From positions 70,147 through 134,146 of the forward strand of contig JBBQHB010000002.1 in assembly GCA_038323575.1 (NCBI GenBank): 64,000 bases of DNA, in the 5' to 3' direction. The notes beneath the pieces were generated by a model. The model saw only the letters and a list, made by a program, of their open reading frames with translations. It was not told the origin of the DNA and searched no databases. This stretch comes from CAINVV01 sp038323575. GTDB taxonomy: Bacteria; Bacteroidota; Bacteroidia; Bacteroidales; Prolixibacteraceae. Both the position numbers and the translations under genes were made by a program. Of the stretch, positions 17,614 through 26,334 are shown piece after piece (position 1 is the stretch's first letter; each line of letters opens with the position of its first letter).

Positions 17614-17643
17614 TTTGCAGCAAAACAATTTCTTATACTTTTA
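17614..17643 (+). promoter_or_regulatory. Candidate promoter (TTTG / TACTTTTA) for the DUF5686 gene
   Basis: TTTG at 17614-17617 is followed after 18 bases by TACTTTTA at 17636-17643, one mismatch from the TAnnTTTG -7 consensus of Bacteroidota. The spacing fits the known -33/-7 distance, and the ATG follows 25 bases later. It is the only such pair I see in the 90 bases before the gene. Confidence 0.4.
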
Positions 17644-17668
17644 ATGATCCGACTGTAACCCATTTTTC

Positions 17669-20314
17669 ATGAGAGCAAAAACAGCCATTCTCGTATCAAT
17701 AATCTGTATTTCAATCACATCCGTGTCCGCGCAGGGTATCCAAGGCCGGATCACCAACAGCGCCGGTGAGACGATTCCCTATGCAAGTATCTATGTTCCG
17801 CTGCTGTCAACCGGCACAACATCCGGCAAGGAAGGAAATTATGAACTTAAAATGGCGGAAGGCAAATACACCATCTTGTACCAATACCTGGGCTACCAGA
17901 CTATATCAAAGGAAGTTACCGTCGGCAAAGTATTTCAGCAAATAGATATCACGCTCGCAGCGCAGAGTTACGTGATTCCTGAGATTGAAGTCCTGGCTTC
18001 CAAAGAGGATCCGGCATGGTACATCATGCGGAAGGCCATTTCGATGGCGCCATATTTTCAGAAACAGGTCTCGAAATATTCCTGCAAAGTCTATTTGAAA
18101 GGGAACGGGGTATTCGAAAAAATTCCCTTTCTCATGGAGAAGCAGATGAAAAAAGGGGGCGTGAAGGAAAATGATCGGTTTGTGATGGAAACGCTCAGCA
18201 AAATAGATTTCGAACTGCCCGACAAGGTGAACCAGCAGGTGCTGGCTATGCATACTTCGGGCCAGCAAAACAACACCTCTCCGATGGGAATGATCACCAA
18301 CAACCTGTACGATGCTGACAAATACGGAGTGGTATCACCCGTTAGTCCGACAGCATTGAAAATGTATGATTTTAAACTTGAAGGGGTCTTTGAAGATCAG
18401 GGACGCACCATCGCCAAGATCAAAGTCATCCCGAAAACAAACGGTAACAATCTGTTTTCAGGTTATATCTACATCGCCAAACTATTCGGGAATATCCATT
18501 CTGCAGATTTGCGGCTGCATATCACCATGACGGATGTGAAGATACACCAGGTTTATGCCGAAGTGAATAAAAACACCTGGATGCCTGTCAGCCTGGATTT
18601 CGACATGGATTTTTCTGGATTTGGTTTCAAAATAAAATACACCTACATCGCCTCCATCAGTGAATACAAAACCACCCTTAATCCGGCATTGGATCACACC
18701 TTCCTGGATAAAATCACACAGGAACAGATAGCCGAAAATCAGCTCACCAAACAGATTAGCGAAGAGATAAACGGGATAACAAAGACGGATAAAGTAAAAT
18801 CGCCGCAACAAAAAAAGATTACAGCGTTGATGCAAAAACCGGAATTGACCAACCGCGAAACGGCCAAACTGAATAAAATGGTCGAAAAGGAGATTGAACG
18901 CAGCAGTCCGCCTGAACCGCTTGAGATCAAATCAGCTTTTCAGGTAAGCCAGAAACAGGTGAACAATGATTCAGCATATTGGGCAGCACACAGGCCCATC
19001 CCGTTGTCTGAAGGAGAAAAGAAAAGTTTTGTCAAAAAAGATTCCTTTATCAGGATTTCTTCCACGCCCAGGGACAAGGATTCCGTGCGTGATTCAAGGC
19101 AAAAGTTCAAACCCAAACAACTCATTTTCGGAAAGACCTACAATTATTCCTTGGATTCTATCAGAAAATATGAAAATTTTTCGATCCCAGCGCTGGTCGA
19201 TCCGACTTCATTTTCATTCAATACCGTGGATGGATTGCGAATGCAACTGCCTTTCAGCTATTATCAGTCGGACACGACCGGTCATACCCTGCGGCTTAAT
19301 GCCAATATTGCCTATGCCTTTATGCGCCAAAAAACCGATGCCACTTTTTCCTACAGTCTACGTTTCAGGGGAATTAAAAACACCTGGCTAACTGCATCTG
19401 CAGGAACGACGACCGAAGATTTCAACCGATCATCAGGTATATCCACCCTGACCAACGAATTCCGCACCTTATTCCTTGAAGAAAACTGCAAAAAGTTCTA
19501 CCGCCGTGATTTTTTCCAGCTTTCGGTCAACAGCGATATTACAAATGGCCTTGTACTGAGTGAAACCTACGAATACAGCAACAACAGTTCACTGGACAAT
19601 CATTCATCTTTCACTTTCATTGACAACAAAAACAAGGAATTTACGCCCAATATCCCTGAAAACAATGCCATTGAACCTTGGCAGACCGGCAATCATCATT
19701 CGCTGGTTGGCAGGTTTCAGCTCGACTACACCCCCCGAAGCCGCTACCGCATCAGGGATAGCAGAAAAATGTATGCCGGCAGCAAATACCCTACCATCTC
19801 ACTGGGATACAGAAGTTCTCTTTCCAACTTCCTTGGAAATAATTCACGTTACGATCTTCTTAGATTGGGAATCAGACAAAAAATCGATTACGGGTTTAAC
19901 AATCATTTTTCCTACCTGGTCAATGCGGGTAGATTCCTGAACAACAGCCATCTCTATTTTGAAGATTTTCAGCATTTCAATACTAAACCCACTATGCTAC
20001 ACTTTTCATCGACCGAAAACAGTTTCAGGCTCCTCCCCTTTTACCAGTACTCTACCGGGAGCCAATATGCCGAAGCACATATCAATTACCAAACCAACAG
20101 GCTGATATTAAAGTGGCTGCCCGTGATAAAAAATACCGCAATTTCGGAGATTCTCTTCGTAAACTACCTGACAACTCCTGAAATCAAAAATTACACGGAA
20201 ATTGGTTACGGATTCACCAATCTGTTTCTTTTCATGAATGCAGAGGTTGTTACAGGGTTTGAAAACGGAACATTCAGGTCGGCAGGGGTTAAAGTGAGTT
20301 TGAATATTAAATAA
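17669..20314 (+). CDS. DUF5686 protein with carboxypeptidase-regulatory-like N-terminal domain (outer-membrane type)
   Basis: An 881-residue exported protein. A signal peptide ends near ITSVSAQ, residues 1-22. A CarboxypepD_reg-like beta-sandwich follows (GRITNSAGETIPYASIYVPL ... YQYLGYQTISKEV, about 24-105), then the long DUF5686 region. The C-terminal ~400 residues are rich in alternating aromatic and polar strands and end NGTFRSAGVKVSLNIK, which resembles an outer-membrane beta-barrel closing strand. The family is widespread in Bacteroidota and its biochemical role is not established. A lysine- and glutamate-rich stretch around 370-430 separates the two halves. It is monocistronic on the plus strand, between two decayed genes. 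Confidence 0.8.
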   Translation: MRAKTAILVSIICISITSVSAQGIQGRITNSAGETIPYASIYVPLLSTGTTSGKEGNYELKMAEGKYTILYQYLGYQTISKEVTVGKVFQQIDITLAAQSYVIPEIEVLASKEDPAWYIMRKAISMAPYFQKQVSKYSCKVYLKGNGVFEKIPFLMEKQMKKGGVKENDRFVMETLSKIDFELPDKVNQQVLAMHTSGQQNNTSPMGMITNNLYDADKYGVVSPVSPTALKMYDFKLEGVFEDQGRTIAKIKVIPKTNGNNLFSGYIYIAKLFGNIHSADLRLHITMTDVKIHQVYAEVNKNTWMPVSLDFDMDFSGFGFKIKYTYIASISEYKTTLNPALDHTFLDKITQEQIAENQLTKQISEEINGITKTDKVKSPQQKKITALMQKPELTNRETAKLNKMVEKEIERSSPPEPLEIKSAFQVSQKQVNNDSAYWAAHRPIPLSEGEKKSFVKKDSFIRISSTPRDKDSVRDSRQKFKPKQLIFGKTYNYSLDSIRKYENFSIPALVDPTSFSFNTVDGLRMQLPFSYYQSDTTGHTLRLNANIAYAFMRQKTDATFSYSLRFRGIKNTWLTASAGTTTEDFNRSSGISTLTNEFRTLFLEENCKKFYRRDFFQLSVNSDITNGLVLSETYEYSNNSSLDNHSSFTFIDNKNKEFTPNIPENNAIEPWQTGNHHSLVGRFQLDYTPRSRYRIRDSRKMYAGSKYPTISLGYRSSLSNFLGNNSRYDLLRLGIRQKIDYGFNNHFSYLVNAGRFLNNSHLYFEDFQHFNTKPTMLHFSSTENSFRLLPFYQYSTGSQYAEAHINYQTNRLILKWLPVIKNTAISEILFVNYLTTPEIKNYTEIGYGFTNLFLFMNAEVVTGFENGTFRSAGVKVSLNIK

Positions 20315-20340
20315 TTCCCCTACAAAGTTCGGGCTAAACC

Positions 20341-20726
20341 CTATTTTCCCTTTAAAGCTTTTTTTATTGCCTCTTCAGCCAGCACTTCCATCACCTTGTA
20401 ACCTTCTTTATTGGGGTGTACACCATCTTTTGAGTACTCCGGCTTCATCCCATTCCGTTCATCCACCACCGCAGAAAAGTAATCAAGGTAAAAACGACCC
20501 TTTTTTCATCAGCCGAAGGTAACCCAAGCTTCTCATTGGCCTCTCTGTAACGGTTGAAGTTGGCCCAGTCGTTTTTGGTCCGTAATAGCTACTCATTTTC
20601 TTTTAATAACTGTTCAACAGTCTTGGCAGGTATTGAACTGGTCTGGGAATTTTGAGCCTGGAGAAAAAGTCCAAAATAAAGGAATGAAAGAAGTAAAAAG
20701 CATCTCAATTTTAAGCTATTCATCAT
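20341..20726 (-). pseudogene. SGNH/GDSL hydrolase remnant with the catalytic core deleted
   Basis: The minus strand begins with a good signal peptide (MNSLKLRCFLLLSFLYFGLF), then after an in-frame TAG reads NDWANFNRYREANEKLGLPS and ADEKRVVF. In another frame it ends with YFSAVVDERNGMKPEYSKDG, VHPNKEGYKVMEVLAEEA and a stop at 20341. The last part holds the DGVHPN motif (catalytic Asp and His) of SGNH hydrolases, while the first part is the segment just before the missing GDS motif. So both ends survive, the core of roughly 100 residues is gone, and a stop and a frameshift have followed. Confidence 0.8.
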
Positions 20727-20758
20727 TTAATGATTTGTGAAATAATATTTAAACCCGT

Positions 20759-21541
20759 TTATTCCTTCAAAAACCGGAATGCGAAATATTCGCAAGCGCC
20801 TTGCCCGATATTTCTGATCCCGTGTGGTTCATTTCCGTTTAACAAAACAAACGAACCCGGACCGAATTGGTAGGGTATCCCATTGATCAATTCCTCAACA
20901 TTGCCGGTTTTGATTAAAATAATCTCATCTGCAGGATGAACGTGCGGATCGTGGCTTTTTATACCCTCTTTCAGCGTAGTAACATGCATCTCAAATTCCA
21001 GCAACGAGGTTGTCGGTCGTTTGAAAAACTGCCTGGTTCCGCCTTTTTCGGTTGTTTTAAACGGAACATCATCCCAAAGCATTATTTCTGATTTCTCTAA
21101 ATCTTCAGGGCGTTCCATTTTTTTCAGCCCTTTATTGTCCCATTGAATCATAAAGTAGACCGCTGGTTTAATTCCGGAATTTTCGATTTTCAGGTTATCC
21201 CCTGCCATTGCCAGGAGAACGCTTCCGGCATTCAGCTCTTTCCGTTGACCGTTTAAAGTCAGCAAAATTACTCCTTCTTTTACGATCAAAAGTTTTTCAA
21301 ACTTTGTTTGGATATCGGCTTTTGGCGACGCTTTGCCGGGATTCAGGGTCGTAGCATGAACATCCAAATAAGTAAGATTGTTGGTGAAACCATTATAAAA
21401 CAGCCGGTTCTCCCCGCTTTTTTCATGAACAACCTTTGCTTTTTCCCAATAGAACACTTTAGATTTGAAAGCTTCATTATCAGCCGAATAGCCACATAAA
21501 AAAGATAAATTTAATGCAAGTCCAATTATTAAAGCTTTCAT
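20759..21541 (-). CDS. Exported bicupin protein of unknown function
   Basis: The likely start is the ATG at 21541, giving a 260-residue protein with signal peptide MKALIIGLALNLSFLCGYSA; the frame is open 93 bases further upstream, but that part is not signal-like. Two cupin domains follow: one around KFEKLLIVKEGVILLTLNG ... AGSVLLAMAG, and a second with SHDPHVHPADEIILIKTG and FVLLNGNEPHGIRNIG, whose HxH, E and H fit a cupin metal site. The fold resembles bicupins such as (S)-ureidoglycine aminohydrolase, but the substrate is unknown. It lies downstream of the URO-D-like gene, and both genes recur as decayed copies at 51.5-52.3 kb, so the pair behaves as a unit tied to these glycan loci. Confidence 0.75.
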   Translation of the reverse strand: MKALIIGLALNLSFLCGYSADNEAFKSKVFYWEKAKVVHEKSGENRLFYNGFTNNLTYLDVHATTLNPGKASPKADIQTKFEKLLIVKEGVILLTLNGQRKELNAGSVLLAMAGDNLKIENSGIKPAVYFMIQWDNKGLKKMERPEDLEKSEIMLWDDVPFKTTEKGGTRQFFKRPTTSLLEFEMHVTTLKEGIKSHDPHVHPADEIILIKTGNVEELINGIPYQFGPGSFVLLNGNEPHGIRNIGQGACEYFAFRFLKE

Positions 21542-21664
21542 AAAAATCGGTTTATTTTCGTTGTTTAATGTTCCTGATATGAAAAAAGAGGCTGGCTGAA
21601 GAAAATAGTGCCACGACTTTGAATCACGCTCCAAATCTAAGAATTAACTTGTTCAGTTGGAATT

Positions 21665-22765
21665 TTAGTATTCCCCATGTTTTTTGCACAATTCAATAAA
21701 ACGAAGCACCCGTTCGGGAGAAACATCATTTTGTAGGATGTGGGCAGGTGAGATCATGTAACCACCACCTTTACCAAGAATGCTGATTTTTTCGATGATA
21801 TCCTTTTCAAGCTCTTCATCGGTTCCTTTTGGCAGTAAATCCTGTTGGTCTATGGCCCCCCAAAAGGCAAATTTATCGCCGAACCGCTCTTTCATATCCT
21901 TGGGCAAATGGCCGGGAACACCCGGCTGTACCGGATTGAAAACTTCAAAACCCATTTCACGTATATCATCGAGCAATTCAGCCACTGCCCCGTCGCAATG
22001 CAGGATAAGTAGAATGTCCGGTTTGGCTTCCCGGAAACGATCATTCATTCTTTTGTATATTGGCTTCAATTGTTCCCTGAATGTTTCAGGAGGCATAATC
22101 AGACTTGCCTGTGTGCCGAAATCATCGCCAAACCAGATGGCATCCACACCTTTTTCGATTAACCGCAGTCCGATTCTGGTCTGGAATTCGGCACACGCTT
22201 CGAACAGCGGAACCACATATTCCGTTTCCATCATCATGTCTATCAATAGTTTTTCCATGCCAACCAACTGATGGGCCAAAGAAAAGACAGTCACTTCGAT
22301 GTCGCCAAAAATCAGGTAGTCGTCTTTGTATTTTTTGACGAGCGCCTCCGCATCGCGGTAGCGCCCGGGGGCATCCGGATCCGGGAACGAATAATGATCA
22401 ATATCCTCTTTAGTTTCGGCATTGGCCAAAGGATAATCGATCACCTCAACATAAATATCACCCTGGCGCATGCGCATCTTATATTCATTGAGCCAGGTGC
22501 CATCTGCCTCTTTCACGATGGTATAATCATCCGAGACTGATGCTCCTGTAATGACCACATCACTGCCCATAGCGACCCGCAACTCATTGGCGCTGATTCG
22601 GTAAGTCACATCTTCGTATAGATTATCGGTATAATAGACAGGAATGCCAAGTTTTTTGCCAAAATGATCCGACAACTGCCGACACAGATCAAATTGAACA
22701 GGCACCCTGTCAGGTAATCCCGGCAGGCGTTTGAAGGCTTTTAAAACACGTTCTCTTGAATTCAT
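21665..22765 (-). CDS. Uroporphyrinogen decarboxylase-family protein (URO-D/methyltransferase-like)
   Basis: A 366-residue TIM-barrel protein of the URO-D/MtaA/CmuA family. It begins MNSRERVLKAFKRLPGLPDR, has DAIWFGDDFGTQASLIMPPE, LLILHCDGAVAELLDDI and ends VSPERVLRFIELCKKHGEY. HxDG and the following acidic loop resemble the zinc/substrate site of corrinoid methyltransferases, while the Arg/Asp pattern of true HemE is not evident, so haem synthesis is unlikely. Such proteins are often encoded inside Bacteroidota polysaccharide loci, where their reaction is unknown. The bicupin gene follows on the same strand. A doubly deleted paralogue lies at 51853-52326. Confidence 0.8.
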   Translation of the reverse strand: MNSRERVLKAFKRLPGLPDRVPVQFDLCRQLSDHFGKKLGIPVYYTDNLYEDVTYRISANELRVAMGSDVVITGASVSDDYTIVKEADGTWLNEYKMRMRQGDIYVEVIDYPLANAETKEDIDHYSFPDPDAPGRYRDAEALVKKYKDDYLIFGDIEVTVFSLAHQLVGMEKLLIDMMMETEYVVPLFEACAEFQTRIGLRLIEKGVDAIWFGDDFGTQASLIMPPETFREQLKPIYKRMNDRFREAKPDILLILHCDGAVAELLDDIREMGFEVFNPVQPGVPGHLPKDMKERFGDKFAFWGAIDQQDLLPKGTDEELEKDIIEKISILGKGGGYMISPAHILQNDVSPERVLRFIELCKKHGEY

Positions 22766-22937
22766 AAAAATTATATTTTTACATTACTATGATTACTTAT
22801 GCCCATAATACCTATTGAACCTCTAATTCAACCACAAATTTCACAAATTACGAAGATAAAAAGATACTGTATAATATTCCAAAGCAATCCTTGCATATTT
22901 ATTGATCTTAAGGTATATATCCGCTGATTTTCTCTCC

Positions 22938-23213
22938 TTACGCCCAATTGCCATCCTGATAGGTTGGTTTCATCCATTCCAGATTTTCATGCCTGAAAAA
23001 TAGGGAAAGCGTCTGCGACATTTTGGTCTTTTCGTCTTCGCTCAAGGGTTTAAAATTTACCAATAATTCGAGGGTCGCCTTAACCACATTAATTTTCTCC
23101 ATGCCAAGAACGATGCCACTCGGACCGTTCAGCGATAAGGCGAACCGAATTAATTCAACCAGGTAACTCCCTGTTCCTTTAATAAACTTCCTTCTGCTTA
23201 ATTCTTTTTTCAT
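22938..23213 (-). pseudogene. Aldo/keto reductase remnant (Tat signal joined to C-terminus)
   Basis: A 91-codon frame begins with a twin-arginine type leader, MKKELSRRKFIKGTGS, and runs at once into what looks like the C-terminal tail of an aldo/keto reductase: LIRFALSLNGPSGIVLGMEK, then NVVKATLELLVNFKPLSEDE and ENLEWMKPTYQDGNWA. The TIM-barrel core with the catalytic Asp, Tyr, Lys and His is missing. The reading frame has stayed open, so a short peptide could be made, but it cannot be an oxidoreductase. It lies between the URO-D gene and the TolB-like gene. Confidence 0.75.
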
Positions 23214-23229
23214 CGCACTTCAATTAAGG

Positions 23230-23328
23230 TTATCGTACTGTATGCGCTTCTGTAAATTCTACTTTTCCACCATCTTTGGATTTAATATTCAAAATCCAGC
23301 GATTGCCTTTCCCAACATTTGGTTTCAT
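23230..23328 (-). other. 32-codon open frame, probable gene scrap
   Basis: Directly downstream of the TolB-like gene a minus-strand frame starts at ATG 23328 and reads NRWILNIKSKDGGKVEFTEA before a TAA at 23230. The alternating strand pattern looks like the last beta-hairpin of a secreted protein. I do not recognise the family, and no ribosome-binding feature supports expression. Given the many fragments around it, a truncated gene end is the best reading. Confidence 0.3.
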
Positions 23329-23339
23329 AAGAATAGAAT

Positions 23340-24890
23340 TTACTGTTTTTCAGAATTGCTTATAAATGCAATGTGGTTGCTATCGGGCGACCATGAATTG
23401 ACGTTCATTGTTCCCTGTCCACCGTAAAGATGCGCAACTACTCTAACTCCTCCGGGCGAATTCAGTTTCAAAACCCGCAACATCACTTCGGTATTATAAG
23501 GATGTTCGTTGGGGTCAATATTTTCGGGAAATGTAACAAATACCAACGAATTACCATCCGGAGAAACATGTGGGTACCAATTGTGGTATTCATCAAAAGT
23601 CAACTGTTCCTTCCCGCTTCCATCAGGTTTCATCCTCCAAATCTGCATAGTACCCGTTACATTGTCGTTGTAATAAATATATTTTCCATCCGGCGAATAT
23701 TCCGGGCCTTCCACCATTCCTGAAGTGTAGGAAGTAAGCGTTGTTTCTTTCCCGTCTTTTAGCGATAACCTGTAAAGGTTAATTGTTTCTTTATTGTCTC
23801 GTCTACCGGTGATTACCAAGTCTTTACCATTTGGACTCCATCCGTGAAGATACGTGGGAGTATTTTTTGTGATCATTTGCGGTTCACCTCCGGTTATTGG
23901 TACTTTAAATATAGTAGAACCATCGCCATTTCCCTCCTTTTGATGGCTGGTAAATCCCACCATTTTGCCGTCAAAAGAAATCACATGGTTATTATTCATG
24001 CCCCCAATATTACCGGTATTCAATTTTTCAGGTGTTCCTCCAGTGACTGGGATTGTAAATAAAGAACCTCCGGTGTTAAATAGTAATTTTTTCGCATCGG
24101 GCATCCAATTGGGCGATTGCATCCGATCTTTACTTTCGTAAATTACTTTTCTGTTTCCATTTGTGATGTCGAGTATTTCGAGCCGGCAACCCAGGATATC
24201 GCGAACGGGGATATTTTTAACCTTTGGATTTGCGTCAATAATATTGGGGATGGGTTTGTCTATTCGAACGTTCCACACTTTAGCATGTGCAATCGCGTCA
24301 GCATCGTGTGAGCAAATAAATATTCCGGCAAGGACTTCATTTTTCAGTTCTATCGTTTCAGATGCTACCAGTTGAAGCGGTTCTCCCTGATGTGCCAGTT
24401 TCATCGTAAATACATTTCCAATACGTTTTAGCTGAACTGTCTGCAAGTTACCCCTTTTAGGAAAAAACCTTTCTTCCTGCGGATCCCTCATATACATTCC
24501 CCGGTATGGCCGCCACTGCAACAAACAATGTTCGTCGTAATGTTTAGCCGCATTTACACTCGCTGATCCTTCTTCCGATAAATTCCGAACCATCCATCCG
24601 ATTTTGCGGTGCCCAACAGCATTCGAATTATCGCCAATAAATTCAAAATCAGCCGTTAAGATAAAGTCACCGCTAATTTTATTATACAAATAGTGGCATT
24701 CATCCTTATTGTTCCAGACATTTGCACCCGATCCGAAAATCGAATATACCTGTGTTTCTTCATCATAGCTTGCAGATCCGGGATGCTTAACAGCGCCAAT
24801 ATCTTCGTTGTACTGAAAAATACCAACCGGTTGCTGCGCAAAAGCACTTAGTGCAAGCGAGAATAAAAAAATTGAAAATAGTTTTTTCAT
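23340..24890 (-). CDS. Secreted TolB-like beta-propeller protein with N-terminal concanavalin-like domain
   Basis: I place the start at the ATG at 24890, which gives a clear signal peptide (MKKLFSIFLFSLALSAFAQQ) and a 516-residue protein; the 20 codons upstream are poor as a leader. Residues ~25-215 form a DUF1349/LamG-like beta-sandwich (SGDFILTADFEFIGDNSNA, WRPYRGMYMRDP, AKVWNVRID). The rest is a PD40/TolB propeller with repeated WSPNGKDLVITG, YSPDGKYIYYND, VSPDGNSLVFVTFP and WSPDSNHIAFISN. Similar proteins occur in glycan loci and are thought to sit in the periplasm; I see no catalytic motif. It follows the decayed SDR genes at the downstream end of the alginate locus. Confidence 0.8.
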   Translation of the reverse strand: MKKLFSIFLFSLALSAFAQQPVGIFQYNEDIGAVKHPGSASYDEETQVYSIFGSGANVWNNKDECHYLYNKISGDFILTADFEFIGDNSNAVGHRKIGWMVRNLSEEGSASVNAAKHYDEHCLLQWRPYRGMYMRDPQEERFFPKRGNLQTVQLKRIGNVFTMKLAHQGEPLQLVASETIELKNEVLAGIFICSHDADAIAHAKVWNVRIDKPIPNIIDANPKVKNIPVRDILGCRLEILDITNGNRKVIYESKDRMQSPNWMPDAKKLLFNTGGSLFTIPVTGGTPEKLNTGNIGGMNNNHVISFDGKMVGFTSHQKEGNGDGSTIFKVPITGGEPQMITKNTPTYLHGWSPNGKDLVITGRRDNKETINLYRLSLKDGKETTLTSYTSGMVEGPEYSPDGKYIYYNDNVTGTMQIWRMKPDGSGKEQLTFDEYHNWYPHVSPDGNSLVFVTFPENIDPNEHPYNTEVMLRVLKLNSPGGVRVVAHLYGGQGTMNVNSWSPDSNHIAFISNSEKQ

Positions 24891-24940
24891 GCGTATATTA
24901 AAAATAATGTAATGACAATTCGCCACTAAGTTTCCTTTGG

Positions 24941-25270
24941 TTAAGCGCAATATACACCCCCGTTAATGTCGATGGTTTCTCCGTTAATAAATCCCGGAGC
25001 AACCGCATTTACCCGAATTCCATTAGGTCCAAGTTCGGTTGACAATGCCATGGTGAGATTTAATACAGCGCCTTTGGTAGTTGAGTATATCATTGAGCCG
25101 GGGAAGCCTTCTTTTCTACAGGCAAGCGAGGATAAATTAACAATACTGGCACCATCATCACGATTAAGGTAGAGGACAAGCTCTTTTGTAATCAACATCA
25201 TTGATGTGAGGTTTAGGTCAATTAGCTTGTTCCAGTATTCCTTACCAACTGTAGATTTCCGATAAAAAAG
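24941..25270 (-). pseudogene. SDR oxidoreductase remnant, N-terminus and an internal segment missing
   Basis: The frame reads STVGKEYWNKLIDLNLTSMM, then DGASIVNLSSLACRKEG, MIYSTTKGAVLNLTMALSTE and GPNGIRVNAVAPGF, and then INGETIDINGGVYCA. The Ser-Tyr-Lys region of a short-chain dehydrogenase is present, but the Rossmann start TGxxxGIG is absent, and APGF is joined directly to the last strand GETIDINGG, skipping the substrate loop of roughly 50 residues. It is one of two SDR relics beside the intact SDR gene. Confidence 0.8.
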
Positions 25271-25446
25271 CTACCTGTTAATTTTTTGTCACTAACTGAA
25301 TTCAAGAAGATATATAAACACTAAGGTTCTAAAGAAGAACAGAATAGTAAAAACATTAATTCACATAGGAAACATCGGGAGCAAAACACTCCTGACATTT
25401 CTAAATGTTAAGACTAACTTAAAACTATAACCATTCCTATTAAAAC

Positions 25447-25506
25447 CTACGAAAAATACAACCCTCCGTTAATATCCACATTCAATCCGGTTAGGAATGA
25501 AAAGTC
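25447..25506 (-). pseudogene. C-terminal scrap of a second SDR gene
   Basis: Nineteen codons read DFSFLTGLNVDINGGLYFS before a TAG at 25447. This is the last strand of a short-chain dehydrogenase (compare ...ITGETIDINGGVYCA in the relic downstream). Nothing SDR-like precedes it within the 20 bases before the intact SDR stop. The stretch 25271-25446 shows no coding sequence that I recognise. Confidence 0.7.
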
Positions 25507-25527
25507 CTAATTCTTAGGCTGCACCTT

Positions 25528-26289
25528 TTATATACCTAACGATTGACCTCCACCAACCTGGATTGTTTCAGCAGTAATAAAAGATGCATCCTTACTTGCT
25601 AAGAAAGAAACAACCGAAGCAACCTCTTCAGGTTCACCTAATCTTCCCAACAAAACACCATTTTTCCATGTAGCAAACACTTCTGGCTTAGTTGCTTTAA
25701 TTTGAGCATGGAAAGGGGTATCAATTGTACCCGGAGATACAGCATTTACTCTAATTCCATATTCAGCTAAATCTTTCGCTAATGCTCTTGTAATTGCATG
25801 AACTCCGGCTTTAGATGTTGCATAAACACCAGCTCCGGGTCCTCCGGCATTCCATGCTGCATTTGAAGTGTAATTTATAATTGAAGGATTTTCTCCCTTC
25901 TTAAGAAATGGAATAGCGGCTCTTGAAGCAAAAAATACTGAATCAAGGTTTAAAGCCATTACGAATCTATAAAATTCAGTTGTCATCTCTTCAAACCTGG
26001 ATCTACCGCCTAATCCACCTGCATTATTTACCAGAAGATCAATTTTACCGTATTTCTCACCAATTTTATTTATATTAGAAGTTACAGCTTCATCGTTTGT
26101 AACGTCAAACCCATAATATTCTGCCGCAATTCCCTCTGCAGCAAGCTCTTTAACTCGCTCAGCTCCTGCTTCATCTTCGATACCGTTTAAAACTACAGCG
26201 TATCCGTCTTTACCTAATCTTTTTGCTACTTGGAAACCAATTCCTCCAGTCGCTCCAGTAATAACTGCTACTTTCCCTTCTGATCTCAT
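25528..26289 (-). CDS. SDR-family reductase, probable DEH (4-deoxy-L-erythro-5-hexoseulose uronate) reductase
   Basis: A complete 253-residue short-chain dehydrogenase: cofactor loop TGATGGIG at residues 11-18, NNAGG at 88-92, and catalytic Ser142, Tyr156 and Lys160 in YATSKAG. It ends ASFITAETIQVGGGQSLGI. In alginate loci of Bacteroidota an SDR beside KdgF reduces DEH, the linear product of alginate monomers, to 2-keto-3-deoxygluconate with NAD(P)H. The placement downstream of the MFS carrier and KdgF supports that role. A KduD-like activity is the alternative. There is a 45-base gap to the MFS gene. Confidence 0.8.
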   Translation of the reverse strand: MRSEGKVAVITGATGGIGFQVAKRLGKDGYAVVLNGIEDEAGAERVKELAAEGIAAEYYGFDVTNDEAVTSNINKIGEKYGKIDLLVNNAGGLGGRSRFEEMTTEFYRFVMALNLDSVFFASRAAIPFLKKGENPSIINYTSNAAWNAGGPGAGVYATSKAGVHAITRALAKDLAEYGIRVNAVSPGTIDTPFHAQIKATKPEVFATWKNGVLLGRLGEPEEVASVVSFLASKDASFITAETIQVGGGQSLGI

Positions 26290-26334
26290 AATATTTGTTT
26301 TTTAAAAATTTTAAATGATGTATAATAATGGTTA

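Noticed and set aside
21665..22765. Haem-pathway uroporphyrinogen decarboxylase HemE
   Set aside because: The N-terminus and active-site pattern fit the MtaA/CmuA-like branch, and the genomic context is a glycan locus.
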